From Piliocolobus tephrosceles (taxonomy: Eukaryota; Chordata; Mammalia; Primates; Cercopithecidae), in assembly GCF_002776525.5 (NCBI RefSeq), contig NC_045443.1, positions 40,616,035 through 40,680,034 on the forward strand: 64,000 nucleotides of DNA, written 5' to 3'. Shown piece after piece: positions 24,280-36,616 of the stretch; position 1 is the first letter of the stretch; every line of letters begins with the position of its first letter. Below the pieces are notes generated by a model that searched no databases, was not told the DNA's origin, and saw only the letters and a program-made list of their open reading frames with translations. Both the position numbers and the translations under genes were made by a program.

Positions 24280-25640
24280 ATCTCAGGAACAGTTTGTGTA
24301 GACTTGAATTATTATTTTTTGGAATGTCTAGTAGAACCAACCATTGAACCCATCTGGGCCTGACCTTTCCTATATGGAAAAATTTTATACTACTGGTTCA
24401 TTTAATGATTACAGGATTATTGTTATAGTATTTACATAACACAATACTGTTAAATTATATTTTTAAATGAGTTTTCCATTTTATCTAAATTTTCAATAAT
24501 ATTGGCAGAAAATCATTTATAATATTCTATTATCTTTTTAATTTTTATAGCACCTATAGTGATTTCCTTTGTAATTATGATATTCGTTAGTTGTAATTGC
24601 ATTATTTCCATCAGTCTCACCACAGGTATGTCAGCTCTATTAGTATTTTCAACAAACCAACTTTTGGATTTGCAGATCCTCTCTTTTATTGTTTTTTTTT
24701 TTTTTTTCATTCATTTCTGTTTTAAGTTATCCTTTCCTTCTTTCTTTTGATGTTCTACTTAATGTCATTTTCCTAACTTCTTTAGATGGGTGCATAGCTA
24801 CATAATGTACAGGCTTCCTTCTTTTCTAGCATAAGCATTTATGAATGTAATCTCCCTCTACATGCTGCTTTAAGTGCATTGCACAAGTTTTGATGTGTAG
24901 TATGGTTTAATCATTGACTTAAAAATATTTTCTAATTTCTTTATGTCTTACTTGACATATAGATTACTTAGAAGTGTATCTCTTCACCTGTAATCCCAGC
25001 ACTTTGGGAGGCTGAGGCTGGCAGATCACTTGAGGTCAGGAGCTTGAGACCAGCGTGGCCTACATGGTGAAACCCCATCTCTAGTAAAAATACAAAAATT
25101 AGCTGTGTGTGGTGGCACACGCCTGTAATCCTAGATCCTTGGGAGGCTGATGCAGGAGGATCACTTGAACCCAGGAGGCAGAGGTTGCAGTGAGCCAAGA
25201 CTGTGCCACTGGACAGGTGATAGAGTGAGACTCCATCTCAAAAAACAAAAAATAAGTAAGTGTATCTCTTAATTTCCGATATATAGATATTTTCCTGTTA
25301 TCCTTTTGTTTTTCATTTCTAGTATAATTGTGTTGTGGCAAAAGAATATACTCATATGGTTTCAGTCATTTGGAATTTTCAGCCAATTTCTATAAATGTT
25401 CCATGGATGCTTTAAAAGAATAGAGGTTCTATGGCTGCTGAGTATATTAGTCATTCAGTATATTGTTAAAGCTGCCTTTAAGGTTTTTCTTTTTATTATT
25501 GATGCTTTGCATATTCACTATGATATATCTCAATGTAGTTTTTTATTTTATACTGCTTGGGATTCACTGAACGTCTTAAATCTGTACTTTACTGTCTTAT
25601 TAGTTCCAGATAATTATCCATGTTTTCTCTTTCTCTAGTT
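24280..25640 (-). mobile_element. Old L1M ORF2 fragment, antisense
   Basis: Read on the minus strand, 24510-24710 encodes an L1 ORF2-like stretch with the K-S-W-F-V-E motif region just upstream of reverse transcriptase. 25270-25640 continues toward the endonuclease side. It is interrupted by an Alu at 24985-25257 and is degraded. Confidence 0.7.
24985..25257 (+). mobile_element. 5'-truncated Alu, sense
   Basis: Starts at 'cacctgtaatccc', lacking about 20 bases of the Alu head. Perfect target duplication 'aagtgtatctctt' at 24972-24984 and 25258-25270. Confidence 0.9.
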
Positions 25641-25689
25641 TCCTAAGTGCATTCTATATGCATCCTCATCTATAAAATGAAAATAGTGA

Positions 25690-26685
25690 GGGGGCGGAGC
25701 AAGATGGCCGAATAGGAACAGCTCCAGTCTCCAACTCCCAACGCGAGTGACACAGAAGACCGGTGATTTCTACATTTTCAACTAAGGTACTGGGGTCATC
25801 TCACTAGGGAGTGCCAGACAATCCGTGCGGGTCAGCTGCTGCAGCCCGACCAGCGAGAGCTGAAGCAGGGCGAGGCATCGCCTCACCTGGGAAACCCAAG
25901 GGGGAAGGGAATCCCTTTTCCTAGCCAGGGGAACTGAGACACACAACACCTGGAAAATCGGGTAACTCCCACCCCAATACTGCGCTTTAAAGCAAACGGG
26001 CACACCAGGAGAATATATCCCACACCTGGCCGGGAGGGTCCCACGCCCACAGAGCCTCCCTCATTGCTAACACAGCAGTCTGCGATCTAAACGCAAGGCA
26101 GCAGCGAGGCTCGGGGAGGGGCGCCCGCCATTGCTGAGGCTAAAGTAGGTAAACAAAGCTGCTGGGAAGCTCGAACTGGGTGGAGCTCACAGCAGCTCAA
26201 GGAAACCTGCCTGTCTCTGTAGACTCCACCTCTGGGGACAGGGCACAGCTAAACAACAACAACAAAAAAAGCAGCAGAAACCTTTGCAGACGCAAACGAC
26301 TCTGTCTGACAGCTTTGAAGAGAGCAGTGGATCTCCCAACACGGAGGCTGAGATCTGAGAAGGGACGGACTGCCTGCTCAAGTGGGTCCCTGACCCCTGA
26401 ATAGCCTAACTGGGAGACATCCACCACTAGGGGCAGTCTGACACACCACACCTCACAGGGTGGAGTACACCCCTGAGAGGAAGCTTCCAAAGTAAGAATC
26501 AGACAGGTACACTTGCTGTTCAGCAATATTCTATCTTCTGCAACCTCTGCTGCTGATATCCAGGCAAACAGGGTCTAGAGTGGACCTCAAGCAATCTCCA
26601 ACAGACCTACAGCTGAGGGTCCTGACTGTTAGAAGGAAAACTATCAAACAGGGAGGACACCCATACCAAAACCCCATCAGTACAT
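25690..26685 (+). promoter_or_regulatory. L1 5'UTR (internal promoter region), first part
   Basis: Carries the typical L1PA start with 'caagatggcc' (YY1-like site in the family) and the long GC-rich leader. The rest of the 5'UTR resumes at 27156 after the solo LTR. Promoter activity is inferred from the family, not seen. Confidence 0.7.
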
Positions 26686-27155
26686 TGATTTGTTTTTCTA
26701 AGACCAGCCGAGCGAGCACAAAAGAACCAGGGGGTAGGCAAGTGTAGGAGCAAAACTGCAAGTTTATTTTTGGTCACTTAAGGTGTGGGGGAGAGGTCTA
26801 TCGGCCTCCGGCAAAGGAGGCCGACAGAGTCCCCCCGGTGAAGCTCTCGGAAGGAGATCCGGCAGTTCCGACATCCCGACAGGAGTGGGGCTGGGAAGTC
26901 CACGTGGGACCCTGGCCAAGAGCGGCTTTTCTAGGAGTGGGAGGGCAAAAGGCGGGGCACGGGCGTGTCGGGGGGCGTTCCGCAGGGGCGACCAGGTAAA
27001 TCTTGGTCTCTTTGGATTGACGTCACCTGGCCCTGGCGCATGCCCAGTTGGTCTGCACCCTCCCTGGGCGCCGGCTGTATTTTCGCACGCGCAGGAAGAG
27101 TTGTTGGTGAAGAAGAACCCAGAAGTGCGACATCCTGCCTCCATTCGTCCAAACA
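26686..27155 (-). mobile_element. Solo LTR inserted antisense in the L1 5'UTR
   Basis: The L1 text is broken between '...cccatcag' and 'caccatcatcaaagacc'. The inserted block starts 'tgatttg', ends 'ccaaaca' (TG...CA) and is flanked by 'tacat' (26681-26685) and 'tacgt' (27156-27160), a 5-bp duplication with one CpG-type change. On the minus strand it has an AATAAA (complement at 26763-26768) followed by a U5-like stretch to 26686. It is GC- and CpG-rich, suggesting a young insertion. It is an ERV LTR by structure, family unknown to me. A 130-codon open frame on its minus strand has no recognisable domain. Confidence 0.8.
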
Positions 27156-27199
27156 TACGTCACCATCATCAAAGACCAGAGGCAGATAAAACCACAAAG

Positions 27200-28214
27200 A
27201 TGGGGAAAAAGCAGGGCAGAAAAGCTGGAAATTCAAAAAATAAGAGCGCATCTCCCCCTGCAAAGGAGTGCAGCCCATCGCCAGCAACGGATCAAAGCTG
27301 GTCAGAGAATGACTTTGACGAGATGAGAGAAGAAGGCTTCAGTCCATCAAAATTCTCAGAGCTAAAGGAGGAATTACGTACCCAGCACAAAGAAACTAAA
27401 AATCTTGAAAAAAGAGTGGAAGAATTGACAGCTAGACTAATTAATGCAGAGAAGGTCATAAACGAAATGACAGAGATGAAAACCATGACACGAGAAATAC
27501 GTGACAAATCCACAAGCTTCACTAACCGACTCGATCAACTGGAAGAAAGAGTATCAGCGATTGAGGATCAAATGAATGAAATGAAGTGAGAAGAGAAACC
27601 AAAAGAAAAAAGAAGAAAAAGAAATGAACAAAGCCTGCAAGAAGTATGGGATTATGTAAAAAGACCAAATCTACGTCTGATTGGGGTGCCAGAAAGTGAG
27701 GGGGAAAATGGAACCAAGTTGGAAAACACTCTTCAGGATATCATCCAGGAGAACTTCCCCAACCTAGTAGGGGAGGCCAACATTCAAATTCAGGAAATAC
27801 AGAGAATGCCACAAAGATACTCCTCGAGAAGAGCAACTCCAAGACACATAATTGCCAGATTCACCAAAGTTGAAATGAAGGAAAAAATCTTAAGGGCAGC
27901 CAGAGAGAAAGGTCGGGTTACCCACAAAGGGAAGCCCATCAGACTAACAGCAGATCTCTCGGCAGAAACTCTACAAGCCAGAAGAGAGCGGGGGCCAATA
28001 TTCAACATTCTTAAAGAAAAGAATTTTCAACCCAGAATTTCATATCCAGCCAAACTAAGTTTCATAAGTGAAGGAGAAATAAAATCCTTTACAGATAAGC
28101 AAATGCTTAGAGATTTGTCACCACCAGGCCTGCCTTAGAAGAGACCCTGAAGGAAGCCCTAAACATGGAAAGGAACAACCGGTACCAGCCATTGCAAAAA
28201 CATGCCAAAATGTA
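27200..28214 (+). pseudogene. L1 ORF1 (RNA-binding chaperone), inactivated
   Basis: The start ATG at 27200 follows the usual '...ccacaaag' context. ORF1p in this family is the trimeric coiled-coil nucleic-acid chaperone of the L1 RNP. The first 129 codons cover the N-terminal region and coiled coil up to M-N-E-M-K, where codon 27587-27589 is TGA. Related L1s have CGA here, so this looks like CpG decay. The frame continues past the stop through the RRM-like and C-terminal domains (about 27650-28100). A one-base deletion in 'gatttgtcacc' (about 28118) then shifts it to a TAG at 28136-28138. The expected normal stop is near 28212. An in-frame extension upstream of 27200 runs into the solo LTR and is not real ORF1. 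Confidence 0.9.
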
Positions 28215-28278
28215 AAGACCATCGAGGCTAGGAAGAAACTGCATCAACTAACGAGCAAAATAAACAGTTAATATCATA

Positions 28279-31200
28279 ATGGCAGGATCAAGTTCACACA
28301 TAACAATATTAACCTTAAATGTAAATGGACTAAATGCTCCAATTAAAAGACACAGACTGGCAAACTGGATAAAGAGTCAAGACTCATCAGTCTGCTGTAT
28401 TCAGGAGACCCATCTCACATGCAGAGACACACACAGGCTCAAAATAAAGGGATGGAGGAAGATCTACCAAGCAAATGGAGAACAAAAAAAAGCAGGGGTT
28501 GCAATACTAGTCTCTGATAAAACAGACTTTAAACCATAAAAGATCAAAAGAGACAAAGAAGGCCATTACATAATGGTAAAGGGATCAATTCAACAGGAAG
28601 AGCTAACTATCCCAAATATATATGCACCCAATACAGGAGCACCCAGATTAATAACGCACGTCCTTAGAGACTTACAAAGAGACTTAGACTCCCATACAAT
28701 AATAATGGGAGACTTCAACACCCCACTGTCAACATTAGACAGATCAACCAGACAGAAAGTTAACAAGGATATCCAGGAATTGAACTCATCTCTGCACCAA
28801 GCGGACCTAATACACATCCATAGAACTCTCCACCCCAAATCAACAGAATAGACATTCTTCTCAGCACCACATCACACTTATTCCAAAATTGACCACATAA
28901 TTGGAAGTAAAGCACTCCTCAGCAAATGTACAAGAACAGAAATTATAACAAACTGTCTCTCAGACCACAGTGCAATCAACCTAGAACTCAGGACAAAGAA
29001 ACTCAATCAAAACCGCTCAACTACATGGAAACTGAACAACCTGCTCCCGAATGAATACTGGGCACATAACGAAATGAAGGCAGAAATAAAGATGTTCATT
29101 GAAACCAATGAGAACAAAGATACAACATACCAGAATCTCTGGGACACATTTAAAGCAGTGTGTAGAGGGAAATTTATAGCACTAAATGTCCACAAGAGAA
29201 AGCAGGAAAGATCTAAAATTGACACTCTAACATCACAATTAAAAGAACTAGAGAGGCAAGAGCAAACACATTCAAAAGCTAGCAGAAGGCAAGAAATAAC
29301 TAAGATCAGAGCAGAACTGAAGGAGATAGAGACACAAAAAACCCTCCAAAAAATCAATGAATCCAGGAGTTGGTTTTTTGAAAAGAACAACAAAATTGAC
29401 AGACCGCTAGCAAGACTAAAAAAGAAGAAAAGAGAGAGGAATCAAATAGACGCAATAAAAAATGATAAAGGGGATATCACCACTGACTCCACAGAAATAC
29501 AAACTACCATCAGAGAATACTATAAACACCTCTACGCAAATCAACTAGAAAATCTAGAAGAAATGGATAATTTCCTGGACACTTACACTCTTCCAAGACT
29601 AAACTAGGAAGAAGTTGAATCCCTGAATAGACCAATAGCAGGCTCTGAAATTGAGGCAATAATTAATAGCCTACCAACCAAAAAAAGTCCAGGACCAGAT
29701 GGATTCACAGCTGAATTCTACCAGAGGTACAAGGAGGAGTTGGTACCATTCCTTCTGAAACTATTCCAATCAATAGAAAAAGAGGGAATCCTCCCTCACT
29801 CATTTTATGAGGCCAACATCATCCTGATACCAAAGCCTGGCAGAGACACAACAAAAAAAGAGAATTTTAGACCAATCTCCCTGATGAACATTGATGCAAA
29901 AATCCTCAATAAAATACTGGCAAACCGGATTCAGCAGCACATCAAAAAGCTTATCCACCATGATCAAGTGGGCTTCATCCCTGGGATGCAAGGCTGGTTC
30001 AACATTCGCAAATCAATCAACGTAATCCAGCATATCAACAGAACCAAAGACAAGAACCACATGATTATCTCAATAGATGCAGAAAAGGCTTTTGACAAAA
30101 TTCAACAGCCCTTCATGCTAAAAACCCTCAATAAATTTGGTATTGATGGAACGTGTCTCAAAATAATAAGAGCTATTTATGACAAACCCACAGCTCATAT
30201 CATACTGAATGGGCAAAAACTGGAAAAATTCCCTTTGAAAACGGGCACAACACAGGGATGCCCCCTCTCACCACTCCTATTCAACACAGTGGTGGAAGTT
30301 CTGGCTAGGACAATCAGGCAAGAGAAAGAAATCAAGGGTACTCAGTTAGGAAAAGAAGTCAAATTGTCCCTGTTTGCAGATGACATGATTGTATATTTAG
30401 AAAACCCCATCGTCTCAGCCCAAAATCTCCTTAAGCTGATAAGAAACTTCAGCAAAGTCTCAGGATACAAAATTAATGTGCAAAAATCACACGCATTCTT
30501 ATACACCAGTAACAGACAAACAGAGAGCCAAATCAGGAATCAATTTCCATTCACAATTGCTTCAAAGAGAATAAAATACCTAGGAATCCAACTTACAAGG
30601 GATGTAAAGGACCTCTTCAAGGAGAACTACAAACCACTGCTCAGTGAAATCAAAGAGGACACAAACAAATGGAAGAACATACCATGCTCATGGATAGGAA
30701 GAATCAATATCGTGAAAATGGCCATACTGCCCAAGGTCATTTATAGATTCAATGCCATCCCCATCAAGCTACCAATGACTTTCTTCACAGAATTGGAAAA
30801 AACTGCTTTAAAGTTCATATGGAACCAAAAAAGAGCCTGCATTGCCAAGACAATCCTAAGTCAAAAGGACAAAGCCGGAGGCATCACGCTACCTGACTTC
30901 AAACTATACTACAAGGCTACAGTAACCAAAACAGCATGGTACTGGTACCAAAACAGAGATATAGACCAATGGAACAGAACAGAGTCCTCAGAAATAATAC
31001 CACACATCTACAACCATCTGATCTTTGATAAACCTGAGAGAAACAAGAAATGGGGAAAGGATTCCCTATTTAATAAATGGTGCTGGGAAAATTGGCTAGC
31101 CATAAGTAGAAAGCTGAAACTGGATCCTTTCCTTACTTCTTATACGAAGATTAATTCAAGATGGATTAGAAACTTAAATGTTAGACCTAATACCATAAAA

Positions 31201-32100
31201 ACCCTAGAAGAAAACCTAGGTAGTACCATTCAGGACATAGGCATGGGCAAGGACTTCATGTCTAAAACACCAAAAGCAACGGCAGCAAAAGCCAAAATAC
31301 ACAAATGGGATATGATTAAGCTAAAGAGCTTCTGCACAGCAAAAGAAACTACCATTAGAGTGAACAGGCAACCTACAGAATGGGAGAAAATTTTTGCAAT
31401 CTACTCATCTGACAAAGGGCTAATATCCAAAATCTACAAAGAACTCAAACAAATATACAAGAAAAAAACAACCCCATCCAAAAGTGGGGAAAGGATATGA
31501 ACAGACATTTCTCAAAAGAAGACATTCATACAGCCAACAGACACATGAAGAAATGCTCATCATCACTGGCCATCAGAGAAATGCAAATCAAAACCACAAT
31601 GAGATACCATCTCACACCAGTTAGAATGGCAATCATTAAAAAGTCAGGAAACAACAGGTGTTGGAGAGGATGTGGAGAAATAGGAACACTTTTACACTGT
31701 TGGTGGGATTGTAAACTAGTTCAACCATTATGGAAAACAGTATGGCAATTCCTCAAGGATCTAGAACTAGATGTACCATATGACCCAGCCATCCCACTAC
31801 TGGGTATATACCCAAAGGATTATAAATCATGCTGCTATAAAGACACATGCACACGTATGTTTATTGCGGCACTATTCACAATAGCAAAGACTTGGAATCA
31901 ACCCAAATGTCCATCTGTGACAGACGGGATTAAGAAAATGTGGCACATATACACCATGGAATACTATGCAGCCATAAAAAAAGGATGAGTTTGCGTCCTT
32001 TGTAGGGACATGGATGTAGCTGGAAACCATCATTCTTAGCAAACTATCACAAGAAGAGAAAACCAAACACCGCATGTTCTCACTCATAGGTGGCAACTGA
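28279..32100 (+). pseudogene. L1 ORF2 (endonuclease/reverse transcriptase), inactivated
   Basis: ORF2p nicks target DNA and reverse-transcribes L1 RNA. The start is ATG at 28279. The endonuclease region keeps L-N-V-N-G and Q-E-T-H near the N terminus and S-D-H-S-A at about 28960. In-frame stops lie at 28537-28539, 28849-28851 and 29605-29607. From 29740 a 586-codon stretch is open and holds the reverse transcriptase, with the catalytic F-A-D-D motif encoded at 30372-30383. A 4-base loss near 31470 shifts the frame and gives a stop at 31498-31500. The other frame from 31497 carries the C-terminal C-X3-C...H-X4-C region. A further shift near 31980 ends it. It is not functional as a single protein. 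Confidence 0.92.
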
Positions 32101-32156
32101 ACAATGAGATCACTTGGACTCGGGAAGGGGAATATCACACACCGGGGCCTATCATG

Positions 32157-32176
32157 GGGAGGGGGGAGGGGGGAGG
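32157..32176 (+). other. G-rich tract in the L1 3'UTR
   Basis: Runs of G4-G6 separated by A, typical of L1PA 3'UTRs and able in principle to form a G-quadruplex. Confidence 0.7.
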
Positions 32177-32347
32177 GATTGCATTGGGAGTTATACATGA
32201 TATAAATGATGAATTGATGGGTGCTGACGAGTTGATGGGTGCAGCACACCAACATGGCACAAGTACACATATGTAACAAACCTGCACGTTATGCACATGT
32301 ACCCTAGAACTTAAAGTATAATAATAATAAAAAAAAGAAAATAGTAA

Positions 32348-33143
32348 CAGTACTCATCCCACATGTAAGTACTTGTTGATAAAATATAAAATGCTTAATA
32401 CACAGTACTCAATGATTGACAGCTATTGTCATTACAGCACTTAAAATGAATTTTCCCCAACTTTCACTTTCCTTAATGTCATAAAGTTTTAGAAATATGC
32501 AGATAAATTCAGAGATAAACAGAAATTACATAATCACTAGCTAGGCAAATTGGAAAACTGAAACACTTTCCATTAGAAATCAGTAGAGCAAAGTGGTTAT
32601 CATCATGGCCCTAAAACAACTTCTTCAAACCCTAGAGTCTTCATTTGTTAAATGACAATAGTTATCATACCTGACAGCTTGTTCTAAATTTTAAATGAAA
32701 TTCTACAATGCATTTAATATTTCAATAAAAGGCAAAGATGTAACTATTACAAAAGAAAGTGCATTATAATGATACCCAATTTTAGTATTCTAAACTTTCT
32801 ATGAGGGGAAAGAACTATTTTAGAACTTTCTTGAGATGAGTATTTACCAAATAAATTTGCTAAGGTATATTTGCAGTATTCACTAACCATTTTTAACCCT
32901 GTTATATGTCAGGCACTGATAGGTGCCAGATGTATAAAGATCAATGCTCCTGAATAATTCACAGTAGGTGATCCAGATATTGAATCAAATAAGTACAATA
33001 CAATGTGAGCAATGAGATGGTAGAGAACTATACAAAAGGCTATGAGAACACAGATTTCACAGAAAAGACATTTAATATAAGCAGAGATGTTCCAGCCAAT
33101 GGGAAGGGGAGGTTAAGGTGTATAACATGGGAACATCTGCTAT
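32348..33143. other. Intergenic with MIR and L2-like pieces
   Basis: A MIR-like sense piece lies at about 32590-32720 ('gcaaagtggttatcatcatggc', 'tcatttgttaaatgacaatag'). An L2-like piece lies at about 32885-33010 ('gttatatgtcaggcactgatagg'). No gene seen. Confidence 0.5.
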
Positions 33144-33502
33144 ATAGGCTGAGCATCTCTAATCTGAAAATTCAAAATCCAAAATCCTCCAAAATCCAAA
33201 ACTTTTTGAGTACTGACGTAATGCCACAAATGGAAAATTCCACACCTGACTTCGTATGATAGGTCACAGTCAAAATGTAGGTGCACAACACGTAGTCTAT
33301 TCAGTGTTCCCAAAGGAAAAATAAATTACCTTCAGGCTATGTGTATAAGGTATACATGAAACATAAATGAATTTTGTTTAGACTTGGGTTCCAACTCTAA
33401 GAGTATCTCATTATACATGTACAAATATTCCAAAATCCAAACATATCTGAAATCTGAAACTTTTAGTCCCAAACATTTTAGATAAGGGGGATTCGACCTG
33501 TA
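33144..33502 (+). mobile_element. Tigger-like (Tc1/mariner) non-autonomous element
   Basis: About 26-bp imperfect inverted ends: 'taggctgagcatctctaatc' at the left and the complement of 'gataagggggattcgacctg' at the right, with TA at the borders. The internal 'ccttcaggctatgtgtataagg' is typical of this MITE group. It has no coding capacity. The exact family name is not asserted. Confidence 0.75.
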
Positions 33503-36244
33503 TTTGTGAAACAGCTGTAACAAAGGGTATGTACTATGGAGTAGTGACAGATGTCACTTGAAAATTTGGGGCCATATTTGCAGGACTAAATGTGCTATGT
33601 TGAGGGGTTTGGACTGTTACTACATAGATACTGGGAAGCTTCTGAAATGTTCTATTGCCCCAAAACAATGACAGGATCACATTTCTACTTTTTGGAGAAT
33701 AATTGGCAATAGTAAACAAGATGGACTGACTACAGTGAAAAACAAAGGCCAGCCAATTAGAACATTATTATAATAATCAAAATAAAGAAAAGATAAAAAA
33801 TAGTCATCAAATGTTTTCAATGCATTGGGAGAATGCTCTTCCAACTTAGAATAACTGCTTCCCAGATTTGCTATTGCCTCCTCAATGTGAAAATTACATT
33901 ATTATTTACATAGAATAAAAATGTATTAGATTCCTTTGAGATATTTTATAGAAAAATAAATTAGTTTCCTTTTGAAAATCATATGCAAAAAAATTCATTT
34001 TATTATAACCTATCATTCATTTTATTATAAGGGAATTATAAAGGTTATAGAAAAAATATCCATCTTCCCTTTTTAGAAAAGAACACTAGTTCTTTTCGTT
34101 CCCCTGCCACAGAGGAGGCATTGGAAACAATGATCAGCTCAGATTAAAACCCTATTGTACTGAAAAACTCAGAATCCTGACTTAACTAGTCTAACAAAAT
34201 ACCAGTAAGGCTTATTAGAAAAGGGAGCCTTGGTATAAAAGCATAAAGAATTGAGTTCTAACCCCCTCCACTCTTCACCCTATCCTGTCGCCCAAACACC
34301 CTTAGTTAAGGAGTGACCAGCTCTTTGATCTCTTCTCTTTTAAAATAACCAAATTGCTCTTGTTTTGACTCCATGGCTAAACTCCATCCTTGCAACAGGA
34401 GTTTTATTTCTACATTGGTAGTTGAGTTTCTAACAAAAAAGACAATTTAATGTATCTTACATTTTGTAATATGTTCTAAAGACTAAATTTAAATAATTTC
34501 ATGGCTATCCTGACTTCTTTTCATAGTAAAATTTTGCTTTTGTAAGAGGCGGCCTATGTACACAGGCAGAGCAAATTAACTCCTGCCTCAAAGTTGCCGA
34601 GAAAATGAATTGCTTAAGAAGATTAGAGTCATTTTCTTTACTTAGAGGTATTCTTGACAACCCACACTGAAATTACACAAGATTAACTCCATTAACACCA
34701 TTTCCCATTCTTTAAACTAGTAGCTTTTTAGAAAGCAGCATTTAGACTGAATAGTTCAAAGCATATTTTAAGAGGAGATCTCAAGATGCTTAGAAATGCT
34801 AAATAAGTATCACTTAAGGATTTAGAATGGAGTGCTGAAAGGTCAAGTAACATATTGGTCGTACAGTGAGCTGTAAGTGAAATGAAAAGATGCTGCTTGA
34901 TTTTCTCTTTGCCATTTAGTCTGCATATTCCATTTGCAAGTGGCATTTCAAATCAAATGAAAACTTAAGGAACATAACACTGTTAATCCCTCAAACAAAC
35001 GGATATTATTTATTTTTGTCTTTCCCATAGCATTTTATAAAGTACCTTTCACTTATTCAAATATTTGTTGGTTATTATGCCATATATTTGACATTATTTT
35101 GTGGCCTATTAAATACATATAAATCAGAGGGCTTAGAAAAACAGATTAAAACACTACTATAAGACAGAATCTTTCTGAAATTAGAAAGCAAAATCTATTA
35201 ACACAGGCCCAAAAATTTAAACTAGTTATCCTAGCTGCCACTGGTGCCATTAAAATGTACAATGCGTAAAAATCTCTCTCTCAAAATGTTATCATGAGCC
35301 ACCAAAACCATTCTGAACAAATGCAATCATAACCTATTAATTCCCTTAAATTTCCCTCTTTGATCTTTAAGTAGTCTTCAATGTTTTTAACTGCAAAATA
35401 ATACACAAATATACTCATGTTTGAAATTCAAACATCGAAAGTAAATGGAGGAAAAAAGTCCTATTTTCCTACCTCCCTGTATCTTCCTCCAACCTGTTTT
35501 CCTACTCTTACATTAATGTAAAAAAACTTTGCATTAAATTATATAGAGTTTCATTTTCTTTCTGTTCTCTTAAAGATTGCTCCCAGGTAGAAAATGTTAA
35601 GGAACATTGACCTAGACAGCTCTTAAAGATCCCAATTTGAATGAACTACTGAATCCCCAGATTTAGAAATAGTTGTTTCTACTACTACAAAAAAAACCTC
35701 TAAAAATATGAATTGTAATTACTTTATGCTAAGACTAAGTCAGATCAGACCTCAATGGAAAGTCACTAACCATTTTACTATAAAAATTTTATCAGGGAGC
35801 ATAGTAAAGTAATACTAACTATAATAATGCTAGCTGAAATTTACTGAGAATTTGCTAGGCACCAGACACTGTTCTTAGTGTTTCATAAGATTTTCTAAAA
35901 TCAAATCTCTATCAGTAAAATCTTAAGATACAGCATGTGACCATCAATGCCTCTGCTCATAATGTCTTAAATGTGTACATATTTCATAATTTTGTTTGAT
36001 GCAATACTATCCTGGACTGAAAAATGATAACTAACAGTACTTCAAATCTGAGAATTCTACAACAGAGTCAGTGGGTTACTAAAGTCACATATTAAAGCAG
36101 TGGTAGAGCCCATCTCTGATTTCAGGGATTCTCAACTGTACCAGTATATTTCCCATACTCTAATCATTCAGGTATTGGTATCAAAATTACTGCTGTTTCT
36201 ATACTATTATTTATTTAATACCTTTAAATTGATTCTACCTCTTT
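33503..36244. other. Intergenic, mostly unique, one MIR
   Basis: AT-rich DNA. A MIR remnant lies at about 35815-35905 ('tagctgaaatttactgagaat...aggcaccagacactgttctta'). No conserved coding segment was seen. Confidence 0.45.
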
Positions 36245-36255
36245 AAAATTAAATT

Positions 36256-36616
36256 GGGACATGGATGAAGCTGGAAACCATCATTCTCGGCAAACTATCG
36301 CAAGGACAAAAAGACAAACACTGCATGTTCTCACTCATAGGTGGGCACTAAACAATGAGAACACTTAGACACAGGAAGGAGAACATCACACACCGGGGCC
36401 TGTTGTGGGGTGGGGGAGGGGGGAGGGATAGCATCAGGAGATAGAGCTAATGTAAGTGATGAGTTAATGGGTGCAGCACACCAACATGGCACATGTATAC
36501 ATATGTAACAAACCTGCACATTGTGCACATGTACCCTAGAACTTAAAGTATAATAATAAAAAAAAAGAAATGAAATCACAGTTCTAAAAATAAAATAAAA
36601 TCATACAAAAATAAAT
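36256..36616 (+). mobile_element. 5'-truncated L1PA 3' end, possible 3' transduction
   Basis: The last about 300 bp of an L1PA (from 'gggacatggatgaag') ends with an A-run at about 36566. About 50 bp of non-L1, A-rich sequence follows. An 11-bp repeat 'aaaattaaatt' (36245-36255 and 36617-36627) brackets L1 plus extra sequence. The repeat is low-complexity, so the outer boundary is tentative. Confidence 0.75.

Larger units (their letters stand above)
25690..32336 (+). mobile_element. Full-length L1PA-lineage element (Old World monkey), sense
   Basis: The canonical 5' end ('ggggcggagcaagatggcc') starts at 25690. The 3' end has a G-rich tract (32157-32176) and an A-rich tail at about 32328-32336. 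The target duplication is 'gaaaatagtga' (25679-25689) and 'gaaaatagtaa' (32337-32347). Order: 5'UTR 25690-27199, ORF1 27200 to about 28214, spacer, ORF2 from 28279, 3'UTR. ORF1 has one stop and a frameshift. ORF2 has three internal stops plus frameshifts, so it is inactive but relatively young. A 470-bp solo LTR interrupts the 5'UTR. Confidence 0.95.

Noticed and set aside
26764..27156. 130-codon minus-strand open frame in the solo LTR
   Set aside because: GC-rich, Pro/Arg/Leu-biased, no recognisable domain; best explained by LTR composition.
26783..27199. N-terminal extension of the L1 ORF1 frame (about 139 codons)
   Set aside because: It is the solo LTR read through in frame. The family start codon is the ATG at 27200.
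30361..31500. 586-codon reverse transcriptase frame as a host gene
   Set aside because: It is the L1 ORF2 middle section. The context, motifs and target duplications show a retrotransposon.
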